Shown here: piece by piece, positions 39,694-52,860 of the stretch
Layout of the letters: each line of letters opens with the position of its first letter
How positions within the stretch are numbered: position 1 is the stretch's first letter
Assembly: GCA_020746105.1 (NCBI GenBank)
Contig: CM036618.1
Span: 3,612,501 to 3,676,500, forward strand
DNA from: Trogon surrucura
Lineage: Eukaryota; Chordata; Aves; Trogoniformes; Trogonidae
Direction: 5' to 3'
Length of the DNA stretch: 64,000 nucleotides
Translations under genes and position numbers: made by a program
Notes under the pieces: model-generated
Seen by the model: the letters and a program-made list of their open reading frames with translations, nothing else
Told to the model about the DNA's origin: nothing
The model's database searches: none

Positions 39694-40920
39694 TAACCGT
39701 GCTGAAAGCTGCAGCCTCACGCAGGTAAATTCCCAGCAAAAGCTTCTGCGTAAAGATCTTGTGACACGAGTGGAAGGACGTTAGAGGTTCTGCTAAATCT
39801 CATTAAGTCTTCAAGCAGACACATGGAAAAAAAAAAAGTGAAAGGAAACTTCTTTAAGAGGAGATTTATGCTGAAAAACTGGAATCCCTGTCATCTCACT
39901 AACTGCCTAGAAGTTGGGTGTCTCCTTTGAGCTGGTTATATGCGCTCTTTTCCATTCAGTGCAGAGGAACAGGCACCTCTGCAGGGTGATGTGGGTTAAG
40001 GATGGTTTATTCTGCAAGAAGTGAAGTGGATTATCTGCTAGGAGCAATTATGAAATGAGGATCTGGGTTGCTGGGTTTGTTTTTCATTGTTAACAGTATG
40101 TTTCCCTCTGCAAAGACACCACGTTATTTAAATCAGGGGAAGACCTCTGGCCAGTGCTGTCCAGCAATCTGAGTGAGATGGACACCCTTTCATGCCATCC
40201 TCTCCTAAATTTTGGAGACAGCTTTTGCCTAACCCTAAGGGTAGGTCTAGCTTCATCACCTAGCTTCTTTCCAGATTCCCTGAGGAAAGGTGCTGCCGGA
40301 GGGTAAGCATTTCATCTCACCTCCTTCAACTACTTTGGATGTGGGCTGATCCATGTTTCGGAGGCATCCTTCCTCCCTCACCAGCCACTGACTCTGTTTT
40401 GGCCCCACACAGCTGTGGTTATAGCAGATGAATTGCTCGCAAAGGACCTGCTTCTCAACACCAGCTCCTGCCATATGCATATTCAGGAGCTGATGTCGAC
40501 CCATTTGTCCCAGCACAAAATACCCCAGCTCAGGCTCTCAGAATGCACCTTCCAGGTCAGATCTGCTCACACGACAGTAGTACACCAAGTTCTTATTTCT
40601 TTTCTCTCTGTGATATTTTCTGCCCTTCTTGAGTCATTGGGTAACGGCAGCTGAGCTGGGATCTGGTCTGCCTTGTGCTCAGGGTATGAAGAAGGAATGA
40701 AGCCTGACCTTCATGAAATCCCAGGGATGTTGTCCCAAGCTTTGCTGTGGCTGGGATTTGACCACGTGTATTGCTGATGGTGCCAGACCATGCAGGAGAT
40801 GCTAACTTTTGGGTGAGCAGGGGCCCATTAGTGAAACTGATCTGTCCTTTGAGCGCAGAAGGAGCAATAAACACAGGTTCCACCCAAATCTTTCAAATAG
40901 GTACCTCTCGGGGTAAAATT

Positions 40921-41009
40921 ACAGAAACATAAAATGGTTTGGGTTGGAAGTGACCTTAAAACATCATCTACTTCCAATGCCCTCTGCCGTGGGCAGGGAC
41001 ACCTCCCAG
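40921..41009 (-). mobile_element. CR1 LINE 3' end, left piece of an interrupted copy
   Basis: ACAGAAACATAAAATGGTTT, GGGTTGGAAGTGACCTTAAA and GTGGGCAGGGACACCTCCCA are the reversed CR1 3' end. The copy continues at 41411 after an inserted, oppositely oriented CR1. Confidence 0.92.
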
Positions 41010-41015
41010 AAGACC

Positions 41016-41410
41016 TATGAAGACAGACTGAGAGAGTTGGGGCTGTTCAGTCTGCACAAAAGAAGGTTCCGAGGAGACCTTATTGTGGCCTTCCTGTACC
41101 TCAAGGGGGCTACAAGAAAGCTGGGGAGGGGCTTGTTAGGATGTTGGGAGTGAGAGGACTAGAGGGAATGGATTGAAGCTGGAGATGGGTCGGTTCAGAT
41201 AGGACGTGAGGAAGAAGTTCTTCCCCATGAGGGTGGGGAGACCCTGGCACGGGTTGCCCAGAGAGGGGGTGGCAGCCCCATCCCTGGGAGTTTTTAAGGC
41301 CAGGCTGGATGGGGCTCTGGGCAGCCTGATCTAGTGGGGGATGTCCCTGCCCACGGCAGGGGGGTTGGAACTGGATGATCTTTAAGGTCCCTTCCAACCC
41401 TGACAATTCT
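41016..41410 (+). mobile_element. CR1 LINE inserted into another CR1
   Basis: The copy runs from TATGAAGACAGACTGAGAGA to TTCCAACCCTGACAATTCT with only one ATTCT unit left of its tail. It is flanked on both sides by AAGACC (41010-41015 and 41411-41416), a likely six-base target duplication. The sequence is almost the same as 38066-38457. Confidence 0.95.
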
Positions 41411-41745
41411 AAGACCAGGTTGTTTAAAGCCCCGTCCAACTTGCCCTTGAACACTTTCTGGGAGGGGGCTTCCACAACCTCACTGGGCAACCTGTTCACC
41501 TCTGTAGCCCTTCTCTGGACTCGCTCCAACAGGTCCATGTCCTTCTTGTGCTGAGGACCCGGAGGTGGGCACAGAACTTCAGGCGGGGTTTCACCAGAGC
41601 AGAGTAGAGGGGCAGAATCCCCTTCCTTGACCTGCTGGCCATGTTTCTTGTGATGCAGCCCAGGATACGGTTGGCTTTCCGGGCTGCAAACACACACTGA
41701 TGGGTCATGATGGAGAGGTTTTTCTTTCTTCTGCCCATCCAATAG
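41411..41745 (-). mobile_element. CR1 LINE, right piece of the interrupted copy
   Basis: It resumes at AAGACCAGGTTGTTTAAAGC, exactly where the left piece stopped, and runs through CTTCCACAACCTCACTGGGC, CAACAGGTCCATGTCCTTCT and GATGCAGCCCAGGATACGGT. It then fades into unique sequence. It is sense to XKR6. Confidence 0.93.
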
Positions 41746-43924
41746 AAATTAATAGGAAATGACATGTTACCCTGATTGCATCCGCATCCACTAGTCCTTG
41801 CGGTGTTCCCCTGCTCACTGCAACCACAACAGGCAAGATCAACCCTTTCTGTCACCGTGCTCCTAAACATCTCTGGACACGCTCTGGGTTTGAGTAAAGA
41901 CTTCCAGTTCATTCACTCTTCTTACCTCAACAGCTATCTTAATGGGAGAACTAGGAGAAAACCAGCAAAACTCCCCAATATCCATTCCAGTAACTCTCTT
42001 TCTAAAGCTTCTTGAACAAGAGAAGGAGGCATTAGCTGACCCGTTTGGAGAAGACTGGAGCTCTCCTTGCTACTGTACGGGGCTTGGCATCACAGTCTTA
42101 AGAGCAGGGAGGACCTGGGCTTGGAGGGGGAACTTTAGCCATTTAAAATGGCAAAATGACCTTGTTCTAGCACTAAATGAATTGGTAAGAGACTGTGTGA
42201 ACCACACAGAAGTAGCTGGAGCCTGAGCATACCAGCATGGGCTCTACTGGGGTTTATAAGTCCTACTGTGGGTTGTTTTGCCAGTGAGCATCCCTCAGGG
42301 ACACCGCATATATTGTCCCCGTTTAGAGGCAGGACTGGCCTCTCCCTGTGACGAGCCAGGCTCACATAGACACGATGAGCCAGGAGAGGCTTGATTTGAT
42401 TTTTAAACACGCTGCCTTCCTAACAATATCCATCTTCCCACGGCTTCTGCCTGCTTTAAGTGGAAATCTTCGATGCTCCCTTTCATGACAGCTCCTCTCA
42501 GCATTTAATTTCCTTTTACATAATTACGTACTGGTCAGAAGGAGGAAGGAGACAGAAGCACTGAACGGGTATGGAGGAGCTCTAGGAAACCTTGCACCTG
42601 AGTCAGGAGAGCTGAGCAAGCTCTGCTGCTCGTATCCATCAGCACGCAGCCCCGAGACGCGTGACCGCATCACTGGCACGGGCAAGGGGGGAGGCAGGGA
42701 GAAGGTCCACTGGGGACCCTGAGAGAGCTCAGTTGCTGGAGCGTGGCAGGCAAAGAGCCCTCCAGGGCTCGGGGAAGGCAGGCGGGGACGTGCGCTGCCT
42801 TGGAAGAGAAATCAGCCTGCTCGGTGTGCTGGAGGAACGGAGGAACTGCATAGCCGAAGAAGGGAGGGGGTTGGAAAATGATGCAGCTTGTTCGGTGGAT
42901 TAGGCAGCCGTGCCTGGAAGTGGCAAAAGGGAAAAGCCACAGATTTGAAAGCCTGGAGGGATTATTCGGCTGCGTTGCCTGACATGCAAGCACAAGAGGC
43001 CGGCGAACTTGACCCAGTGCGTTCTGCAGTGAGCCCAACAACCTGTGTAACGCCCTGGCAAGCCTCTTCAGTTAGGATTTCTACATTTTTAGTGGGGTTA
43101 ATAATGTCAGAAGCAGCAGGGAAAGGGTGCCGGCGAACGTGAGCAGCTCCAGCAGGAGTTGTAGAAAGGCATGTTCATCATGTCAGCACTTTGGAGGCCT
43201 GGAGAGCTCGTGATGAGAGGTTTCAGAAAAAGGCTGCATAAATAGAAGAGAGGCCTCTATAAACAACTGTGATGGACATGCTTAAAGTACGAAGGAAGGG
43301 GAGAGCAGCCCGACATACTGGTGCTGTAGATAGTGGTGACCTTGGTCCAACCAGCAAAATTTAACCCTTCAGGGAACTGCCCAGTTCCATTCTCAGCCCC
43401 AAGGAACAAATCGGGTCGTAGAAACAGCCGGCCACAAGCAGGTTGTCTTTGGGAAGCTGAGCATCATCCCTGGGGTGTGAATTGAGCAGGGGACTCGATA
43501 ACCCAGCAGCTCATCTGCTGATATCACTGCTGGTCCTTGGAAAGGGCAATTTTCCTTTGAGCTGGTGACCCTTAGGTGGCCAGCATGGACATGGACATGG
43601 GCATGGGCTGGGACAGGGGCATCTGTCTCTCAGCTGGAGTGGATGTCACATGCTCAGGACATCGCTGCTGCAAAGGACATCAGAACTGGCAAACTCTTCT
43701 CTATGGTTGCTCCTAAACCTCTGCTCATCTATCTACCTTTGCAATACCTGCATTACAACACCTCTGTCCTCACACAATCCCCTCCACTGCCTCCCTCCCT
43801 CTCTTCTTTTTTTTTTTTTTGACTTGCTAAGAACCTTGGTACCAATGACTAAGCCTTAATTCCTTGGCGCTCTTCAGAAAAGGTCCTCCAGCATTTAGTT
43901 ATGAAAATATCCACCCTTATACTA

Positions 43925-44070
43925 CACTTTACACCATCAGAGCATTGCACAGGCATCGAACTGTTTGTCCTTGCAACACAAATTCAAACCCAGCCAGTTT
44001 TATCATCCTCCTTATGTAAGGAGGGAAACTGAGGCAGGAATGATTGTGTCAGCTGGCAAACGAATGGTGA
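43925..44070 (+). mobile_element. MIR-type SINE remnant
   Basis: ACACTTTACACCATCAGAGC, then TTTTATCATCCTCCTTATGT, AAGGAGGGAAACTGAGGCAG and a GGAATGATTGTGTCAG stretch follow a MIR-like order. It lies about 350 bases from the exon 2 donor. Confidence 0.65.
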
Positions 44071-44314
44071 CACTTGCCACAGCAGCAGAGACTGCCTGTC
44101 TCCTCCTGATAACACCTGCACTTCTTTACACCAGACTTGAGTGTGGAAGAGCCAGATCCCATCTTTTCATAGATTCTGGTTTCTTTGTTGTTCTGTTTTT
44201 TTTTTTTCCCCTCAGCAGAACAAGCAGAAATTTTACCCAGCGGACGCAGCGCGGAGCTGGAATGAGGTTTGTCCCAAGTGGCAGCCCCTTGCACGTCGGG
44301 TTGCATAGGGTTTA

Positions 44315-44665
<351 letters not shown>

Positions 44666-45035
44666 TCAAAACCCCAGGAAGGATGGGGCTGTGGGCTAGT
44701 TGTATGGGGAGAGGGAGTCTGTCTGTGAGAAAGGGAATCTGGGGTAGACATGGGTGTCTACGCAGCTCTAATGCTGTCTCCTGCAAGATCTGAGGACCAC
44801 TTTTATATTGCAAGAGCGGGAAACCTTTGACTTGCACCACCCAATGAAATGCTCATGAAACGCTCGCACAAAAAACCAACAACCTCGCTTTCTTTACACG
44901 ATGAGAAGCTACTTGGTCAGGATACTGGTCATGACACATGGTCCCTATCTAAGCCCCTTCAGCACTCTACTAAGGAGCTTCCTTCATGCACCCCACAGAT
45001 TCGACTCTGTTTCATCACAGGTGGAGCACTGAGAC

Positions 45036-45055
45036 ATAGAATCATAGAATTGTCA
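45036..45055 (-). mobile_element. Minimal CR1 tail (about 20 bases)
   Basis: ATAGAATCATAGAATTGTCA is the reverse of the exact CR1 3' terminus (TGACAATTCTATGATTCTAT) seen at 38450-38470. Nothing else of CR1 is attached, so it is either an extremely truncated insertion or chance. Confidence 0.6.
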
Positions 45056-46984
45056 TCACTTTCACCTTCAGCACATGTGTGACCCACAAATGCAAAAAGG
45101 TCACAGCTTGCCACTGCTCAGCTAGTGAGACTTTTGGCAATGCTTGACTGGGAGGAGATGTCTCATGCATGGACATCAGTTGTTGCCTCTGTTTCCGTAT
45201 CAGATGTGCAAGGAGACCTGCAAACCTCACCCTGGGGACACAACTTCCCTTCAAGGAACATTTGGCTCAGCTTTGTAAATGGAGCTGATCAAGTCAGGGT
45301 GACACAAGGTACCCAGATAGCCAAGGACTCATGGTATTTAAGAAAGGGTCTCCTAACAGAGTCCTTTCTAATGCTTCCTGGTGTTAGTGATCTAATCTTG
45401 GGTGGTTCTTCTTATTCTGAGCGGTGGCTGTAACCTTATGCTCTGAAATTTGGGATGAGGATCGTTTCACCTAACATCTACCCTGAAGCCGGTCGTCTGA
45501 GCTAGTCAATGGAGAGAAATGTCCCCTCCCGGGACCGTTCCTCTGTGCCACCTTAGATGCCAGCGTGACAGTGGGATGAAGCGCCTTCTGGAGGCTCTGG
45601 GAGGGGCTCGAAGCACAAACTGGGGTTTTGCCAGAACGATTAGATCATTCCTTGCCGTTCGGGGCGAGATCGCACAGCAAGGAAGAGCAGGAGGAAAGGA
45701 CACCAGCCTCGACAGCTTCTGTATCTCCAAATTACGCGCAGGGACGGAGCTGAGAGGGAAGCAGAGGCACCTCTGCAAGCCCTGCCCCTTCTCAAGCACC
45801 TTGTCCTTCCTTCCCGTTCGCAAGCACGGAAGATGAAACATCCCGAAAGAAGACCCAAGGACACGGAAGATGACGCAGGGAAACCACCAGATGGGGCTCG
45901 GCACTCGAGAAAACACTACGCCAGTCACAGGCGACACTGGTGACACTGGTGTGACAGCCCCAGCAGAGCCCCAGTGGGGTGGAAATGCCCATGGAGCCAC
46001 CTGCTCTCTCAGGGACACCAGTTCTCCCCTGCAACGTGCCCAAGGCCACCGCTTGTACTTTCTCTGAAAACCCTCAGCCCCAGATGCTGCAGGATGACAC
46101 GGGAATCCTGCCTTCTCTTCACGTGTGCAAGGAATTAAATAAATGAGGTTTAGCAGGAAAGGCAAAGTTGGGGAGGGTGAGTTGTGATGGCTCAAGGAGA
46201 AAGCAGAGAAAAAGAAGCGTGTAACTGGTTTTTGTAGTATCAGCAGTGGTGCCCATGAGGTGCTGCCCATGGACAGAGACAGCATCACCTCTGCCAAATT
46301 CTATCCAGACAGATATTCATTGAGTCTGTCCTCTAGCCTTGCATGGCCTCTCAGGAGTTTCCATTCCTGCTGGTACATGAAACCTAAACTCTCTGAAGCT
46401 TAAGACACTGATTTATCGTCATCCCAGAAGTGGACAAGGAGAAGAATTTATTAATTTTCACCCTGTAGTGGTCTTTTGCCTGTATGCATATAGTTACCAC
46501 GCAAATCATTCTTTTCTCCAAACTGAAAAAGAATCCAACACTATTTCTTTCACTCCCTTTTCACAGCTCACTTTTGCTGGACCTCTACTCTTCTGCATCG
46601 ACACCTGCACCAGCTGACTCCAGTTTCTGGTTATTTTTAAGACCATCTTTACTTTCCAAGCACTCCAGGTTGGCAGAACCAAACTATGACAATGGCACTG
46701 AGTCACTCAAAAAGATCAAAAAAACTACCAGAAGTGGCACTGTATCCTGCAGTGATTCCTCGTTCACCACCAGGGATTCACCACCTTCCATACTGTTTAA
46801 GGATGAATGCCTCTACTGGCCAAAGTGAGAGGATGTGCCACCTCTTCATGGAGGCAACACATATAAAAGGACATAAACCCATGTTGGATTAATGTAGTGC
46901 CCTGGTGCTGTCTCCATCAGTGGCTGGAAGAACACAAACCATAACACCAAATTTTCCTGACTGTTGAGCCCACAGCCTTTTGCA

Positions 46985-47085
46985 AAGGTCATCTGTATCG
47001 TCCTCCTTCCACAGATGCGGAAACTGAGTCATGGAGCTCCAAAAGGGCTCTCCCAAAGTCTTCTGGCAGCAGAACCCAGATCTTT
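46985..47085 (+). mobile_element. Possible MIR-type SINE remnant
   Basis: CCTTCCACAGATGCGGAAAC, TGAGTCATGGAGCTC, CTCCCAAAGTCTTCTGGCAG and CAGAACCCAGATC match the MIR 3' half loosely but in order. Confidence 0.5.
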
Positions 47086-49109
47086 TAGTGCTGTCCCAAG
47101 CCTCTGAACACCACAATGCAAACCCATGAGTGGAGTACCATTCTGTCTGCTCATGGTCCTCCACCCAAGGTGGACACAGTTCCTTGACACCATAAAGTCT
47201 AGTCCTGCCCATTCTGGGCTGTTCTGGAAGAACCGGCAGGACAAATATCTCCCTGTTCAGCCGTCACATAGTACTGTGACCTTGGGGATTCCCTGGCATA
47301 ATTTTTGGCCCAGGAAAAGGTCACAGCCTCCCCAAATGAACGGCGCATCAGCAAAACAGCTCCGAGGACCATTTGCAGCTGAAGGGAAATGAACTTCGCT
47401 TTGCGCTCTCTTTTCGGTCCATGCAAAAATACGGCGCGCTCTTTTTAGCATCCTTCAGACCCAAACATGAGGAAGAGAAGACTGAACACCCACCCATTCC
47501 TCCTGGATGCCAGTCGATCGTGAGTTTTCAGCAGAGAAAGCAAGAGAGTAACTGAGAAACGCAGTATTTCTACCTGGTAGGCTTCCAGCAACTAATAAAT
47601 AACTTTCTAACTTATCAATATAAAATTTTGCCCAGCTTTAACATTGGTAACACTTAACCCTTTTTCCAAACATAAACACTCAGTGTAAGCAGTTTTATTC
47701 CAGCACATCTGTTTCTTTGTGGTATTTTATTTACTTGTTTGAAGGCTTTTTCCTACCTTTACTAACACTGGTTAAGTGTAGACAAACTCTGAAGGAAAAA
47801 AAAAAATCAATGTCATTTCACCTGAAATTTGTTGTTCTCGGTCAAGCCGGTAGCAAACAGGATTCTATAATTAGACTTCCAAATCCATAATCAGGCCTGA
47901 TCTTCAATCTTTAGCAACACGATGCTTCCTCTTATGTCAGTGAAAGCCATTCACTGCTCTGTGCTTTTGAAAATCAGGCTAATTTATTTATTTAAGAGCT
48001 TAATTTTGGATACAGGAGCCTAACTTTGGTCTTTTTATTTTTTTTCTCAGCGCCGGCTATTTTTGTATACGAGTGTGTGTATATTTGTGTGCACGCGTGT
48101 ATTTTTAGTTCTAAGCCCCATCATGGCTTCAAGAGACAGAACTAATTTGGGGTTGGGAGAGGGGGGGATTCGGGGCGATTTTCTTTAAACGCACAAAGGA
48201 TTGGCTGTCCCCTCCGTTCTGGCAGGGTTCCCAGAATTCCTGTTGGTATAATTACCCTCACGCTTATTTACTACGTATGTCGCAGTAGCACACAAAACGG
48301 CGCGGAGCAAAGTCACTGCTGTCCCTGCGCCAAAGCAGGCTTTGAAGGAGCCAAAGCCATCGGCTCCAGAAATGTGGTCGAATAACCCACGGAGAGGATG
48401 CCACCAGGAGGGAGAAGAAAAGCTGCTCCCACTGCAAAAAAAACCAAACTCACCTATGGAATAAAAGATGCTTCATGTGGATGACAGAGGCTGCTCTCAG
48501 CAAAAAGCAGAAAGGTCCGGACAGAGGATTATGGAGTCAGAAGCTCTGTCTACACCATCAAACAAAGCAGACCAAAGCCCAGCCTTTGTCCTTGGCCAGC
48601 TGGCATGACCCTGACTCCACACGGCCACGGTCATGCTAGTCGCGTTGGCCAAAATTGCCAGACACTGCGCCAACAATTTAACAGGGTGAACTATTACAGG
48701 ATCGCGCCGGTGCCTTGGCACCGCTCGATTTACAGAGGTGGCTCTGAATATCAGCAGCAGAAAGTGTAGGAGGATGCCGCGGGCAACGGGCTGGCTTGAA
48801 ACGGAGAGGATGCTGATATGTAAGAGGGTTACAGGAGGATGGAAAAGAATGCCAGCGTAGGCCCTGGGCTGTGTTTTGAGGAAAGAAGGGTCCTGATAAC
48901 CTGTCCCACACCACCATGAGCTGACCAAGGTCATGAACTTCAGACTATATCTAAAATAATCATTAAAAGACATGGCCCTGATCACTTTTCCTAGGGACAA
49001 TGGGCCAAGGATCACAAAACTGAACTCTTTTATCTTCCAAAACCTGGTAACCCCCTTCAGACTCAGTATTGGGAACAATCCCTGGTCCCTACAGAGTTCT
49101 GGACCCTAT

Positions 49110-49604
49110 CACAGGGTGGTTTGGGTTGCAAAGGACCTTAAAGATCACCTGGTTCCAATCCCCCTGCCATGGGCAGGGATACCTCCCACCAGACCAGATT
49201 GCTCAAAGCCCTGTCCAGCCTGGCCTTGAACACTTCCAGGGATGAAGCAACCACAACTTCTTTGGGCAACCTGTTCCAGTGTCTCACCACCATCACAGTA
49301 AAGAATTTCTTCCTAATATCTAATCTATATCTACCCTCTTTTGTTTTGAAACCATTACCCCTTGTCCTATCACTACCACACCACATGGCTCGGTGTCAGC
49401 AGCACATTTACTGAGGGTGCACTCCATCCTGCTGTCCACTTCACCAACAAAGATGTTAAACATCACCAGTCCCCTTACCAGCCCCTGAGGAACACCACTT
49501 TGGTCTCCAATCAGACATGAAACCATTGAATGCAACTCTTTGAGTGTGACCATCCAGCCAATTCCTTATCCACCAAGTGGTCCATCCATCAAATCCAGGT
49601 CTCT
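49110..49604 (-). mobile_element. CR1 LINE with internal deletion
   Basis: Read on the minus strand it gives the central RT region ([23 protein letters not shown] reduced from the usual form). The catalytic FADD box is changed to CAAD. At about 49380 it jumps directly to the 3' region ([29 protein letters not shown]). The intervening RT end is missing. It is sense to XKR6. Confidence 0.94.
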
Positions 49605-49782
49605 AACTCTGCTCAGGTTACGATTACATGGGAGGGTGCTAATAAGCTTTGAAAATCTAGCAATTATACCAACAATTTAGCAGCATAATGAAGTTACAGT
49701 GCTCATGAGCAGACCTTGAAATTGCCTAGCTTACTAGTATAGCTACGTGGAAAGATGGTAAGGAATAGGATTTGGGGTAGTC

Positions 49783-50187
49783 ATAGAATCACAGAATGGG
49801 TTGGGCTGGAAGGGACCTTTAAAGGGCATCTAGCCCAACCCCTCTGCAGTGAGCAGGGACATCTTTAACTATATCAGGTTGCTCAGAGCCCCATCCAACC
49901 TGATTTTTAGTTTCTCCAGGGATGGAGCCTCCATCACCTCTCTGGGCAACCTCTGCCAGTGTTTCACCACACTCATAGTAAAGTACTTCTTCCTAACATC
50001 TAATCTAAACCCATCCTATTCTAGCTTAAACCCATTGTCCCTCCTCCTGTCACTACATGCCCTTGTAAGCAGTCCCTCCCCAGCTTTCCTGTAACCCTTT
50101 CAGGTACTGGAAGGCCACTACAATTTCTCCCCGGAGCTTTTTCTTCTCCAGACTGAACAACCTCAACTCTCTCAGACTGTTCTCTTA
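49783..50187 (-). mobile_element. CR1 LINE, 3' end (about 400 bases)
   Basis: It begins with the reversed tail CATAGAATCACAGAATGGGT and GGCTGGAAGGGACC, and extends through TCTGGGCAACCTCTGCCAGT to CTGAACAACCTCAACTCTCT. It is sense to XKR6 and lies about 180 bases from the previous CR1. Confidence 0.95.
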
Positions 50188-52600
50188 GTCAGTCCATTAC
50201 CAACAACTCCAGGTTGGGAAAGTCTTCTTGAGCAAGCACAACCAACATCTGCTTTCAGAGAAGCAGACCTTGGCTTAAAAAATAGAAGAGCATGCTTGAG
50301 AAGCCAGAAGCAGACCTCTAGGGAAAGGAGGAGCTCAGAAAATTATTTCTGCTGAGTTGCAATTCACACGTGCAGCACCTCACACGCTCCTTTGGATGAG
50401 TAGGATTTGTCAAGACCAGGAGGGCAACAGGTACAGCACCCTTTTTAGGATCTCATCAGCCTCCTCCAGACAACCCTGCTTCGGTGTGACACTACAGAAA
50501 CACGGTTCTGTCCTAGTTGTTGTGGTAGCAACACACACCATATGGGTGGGCACCACCTCCCTCACCATCCCATGGCACCAACCTTCTCCCTGGCACCTGG
50601 AAGAAGAGAGGTGGGATGGGATGCATCGTTCAGATGATGGTTCACCCTCTGGCCACCTCCAACTCAGGCACTCTTGCTAACTCCTGCGAGGGGCCATTAT
50701 CCTTATGCACTAGAGGGTGTTTACGGTTTAAAAGCCCACTCCTTGGAAGGGAGGAAATGAGGACATGCGTAACTGCTCGGCTGGAAGACTTGCAGCGGAG
50801 GCTGCTTGAACGTACCCTTAAAATGAGGTTATGTAAGGCCAGATCTCAGCTGGAGTGAGCTGGCATCCACAGGGCTCTAGCAATTTACACCAGCTGCGGC
50901 TTTGGCCCGCTTCTTTAATTTTAATGAATTATTTTCCTTCTACCAGATATAAAAGGAATATAAGATGCAGCGCTCGAGCAACAGGGGAGCATGAAAGTAA
51001 AATGCTGTCTATTAAAAAAATCAAAATCAAACTTACAGTTGCCATCACAATTAATGTGCTCAATATCAACATTTGTTAGCGATTTTTTTTCTCTGTTATA
51101 ATGTTGCGAGTTAGCGATGAGGATTCACAGATGGATAATTATTGTTCCTAGTTCGAGTATCAAAGTAGTAACTATGGAGCCCCATCCAGGTGCTGATATA
51201 CCACAGCTTTGGCTGCTTCCAGAGCATCAAACTCCTCCAGAACAACGGGCTGCATCCAAACCCTAAGGAGTGGTTTCTGGCCTGGGCTAATCCTTGAAGG
51301 ATGTGTAGGACTTATTTTCACCATTGCTAGTTGTGTTGGGCCGAAACCATGCTGGGGATCCTTGCCAAACTGGGAAAGATCACTTGCCATCCCAGAAGAG
51401 AGAAAAGGGCACCTTAATTCTTCTCACAGGAGTAAGCAAGCAATGCACAAATACTTCCTTCAATCCATCACCCTCCTACACCAACCCAATCCCATTTGAC
51501 TAAAACTCTCTCATCATTTTCAGAACTGGAATTCTCAGAGCTTTCTGCAATCTTGCCACTTCTGGTATTTCTTAATGTGGTTCATACCTAAGAATTAATA
51601 AAACTCAGCAAGAAGTGTGTTCATCAAGCGTTGCATCTTCTGCCTTCTCCTGCCCGGTGAACATGCTTCAGTGTACAACTACCCCTTACTTAATTAATTG
51701 CATCTATCAGACAATTAATAAGCTCCATTCCATGCCCCTGTCTCGCTTACTGAAGGAGAATGTTGCTGAACACAAAACAAGCTTAGTCCATGCCTTGGAG
51801 ATACTTGAAAATCTTAAATGTGCAACTTGACATCATTAATGAGTTTTGTAGATTACGAGGTCACAGAGGACACCGTCTTTCTTTGGACAAAGAGTTTATT
51901 GTCATCTCGGTGCTGAACCCGGAACTCCAATATGAGACTTTATCCACTTTCCAACTTATCACAACATCACTGCAATCTAGGATTAGGCTTAGGAGTCACT
52001 CCCAGCAAGATTACACAACAGTAATTTCATCAAGGTGAGAAAATTGGATTACTTGGCCTATATTAACATTTTCGAGTTAAACTGCACCGGTGCTTGCTTC
52101 AATCTCTTTTCATGTTTTCTAGCATCCAGACATTCCTGTTGGCTTCTTATTTCCTTATCCCTGCTTGAAAACTTCTCTGTGAGTGAGATTTTTTTCACAA
52201 GCATCAGCCAAGATCCATTCCCTTTAAAGCCAAAGGGGTCAAGTCAAATCAAACTTTCTCAATACCCCCAGCTCAGGGACACGATAACCACCACTTCAGG
52301 GAAAATACTGGTCTTTATGTGAATCCAACCCCCTATTCTTTAAATGGACATATATGGAAGGGGATGGTACTTGAATGTCCATTTATATTAGGAAGTCTTG
52401 AGTTTTGTGAAATAATTTTTGCAACTGAAATACCTGCTAGGAAGGATGACAGTGCTGGTCTTCTGCTGCACAGGAGGAACTAATAATTTCATATTCTAAG
52501 CCTGTTTGAAGCTGTTGTAAAGCACAGAAGGCTTTACTATACACCAACCACTAAAGAGGCATCTGATTTATTTTGTAAACTGCACATTGGGGAGGTTCAC

Positions 52601-52860
52601 ATCATAAAGTGATAGAGTAATTTAGTTTGAAAGGGACCTCTAGAGATCTCTGGAGCAAGCCTTCCCTCTAACATTGAAGTCAGAGAAGGCTGGTCATGGC
52701 CTTGTGAAGTTGAGTTTTGAAAACCTCCAGGGATGGACACTCCCCAGCCTCTCCAGGCAACCTGTTCCAGCACTTAACCACAATCATTGCAGAAATGATT
52801 TTCAGCCCGAGATCATTTTCACTGTTTAAAGAAAGTCTACAAATCAACCCCTCCTTGAAA
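52601..52860 (-). mobile_element. CR1 LINE, 3' end, older subfamily
   Basis: GAAAGGGACCTCTAGAGATC, AACCTCCAGGGATGGACACT and CCAGGCAACCTGTTCCAGCA are CR1 3' words. The reverse translation contains CWNRLPGEAGECPSLEVFKT. It is more diverged than the other copies. Confidence 0.88.

Noticed and set aside
41110..41912. Two minus-strand open frames of 210 and 138 codons
   Set aside because: They run through nested CR1 pieces, partly in the antisense direction of the inserted copy. Protein words match CR1 reverse transcriptase only in the outer copy.
45506..46297. 263-codon open frame on the minus strand, 0.9 kb upstream of XKR6 exon 2
   Set aside because: No recognisable domain, low-complexity composition (Pro, Ser, Arg), GC-rich intronic DNA and no splice context. 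It does not resemble XKR6 exon 1.
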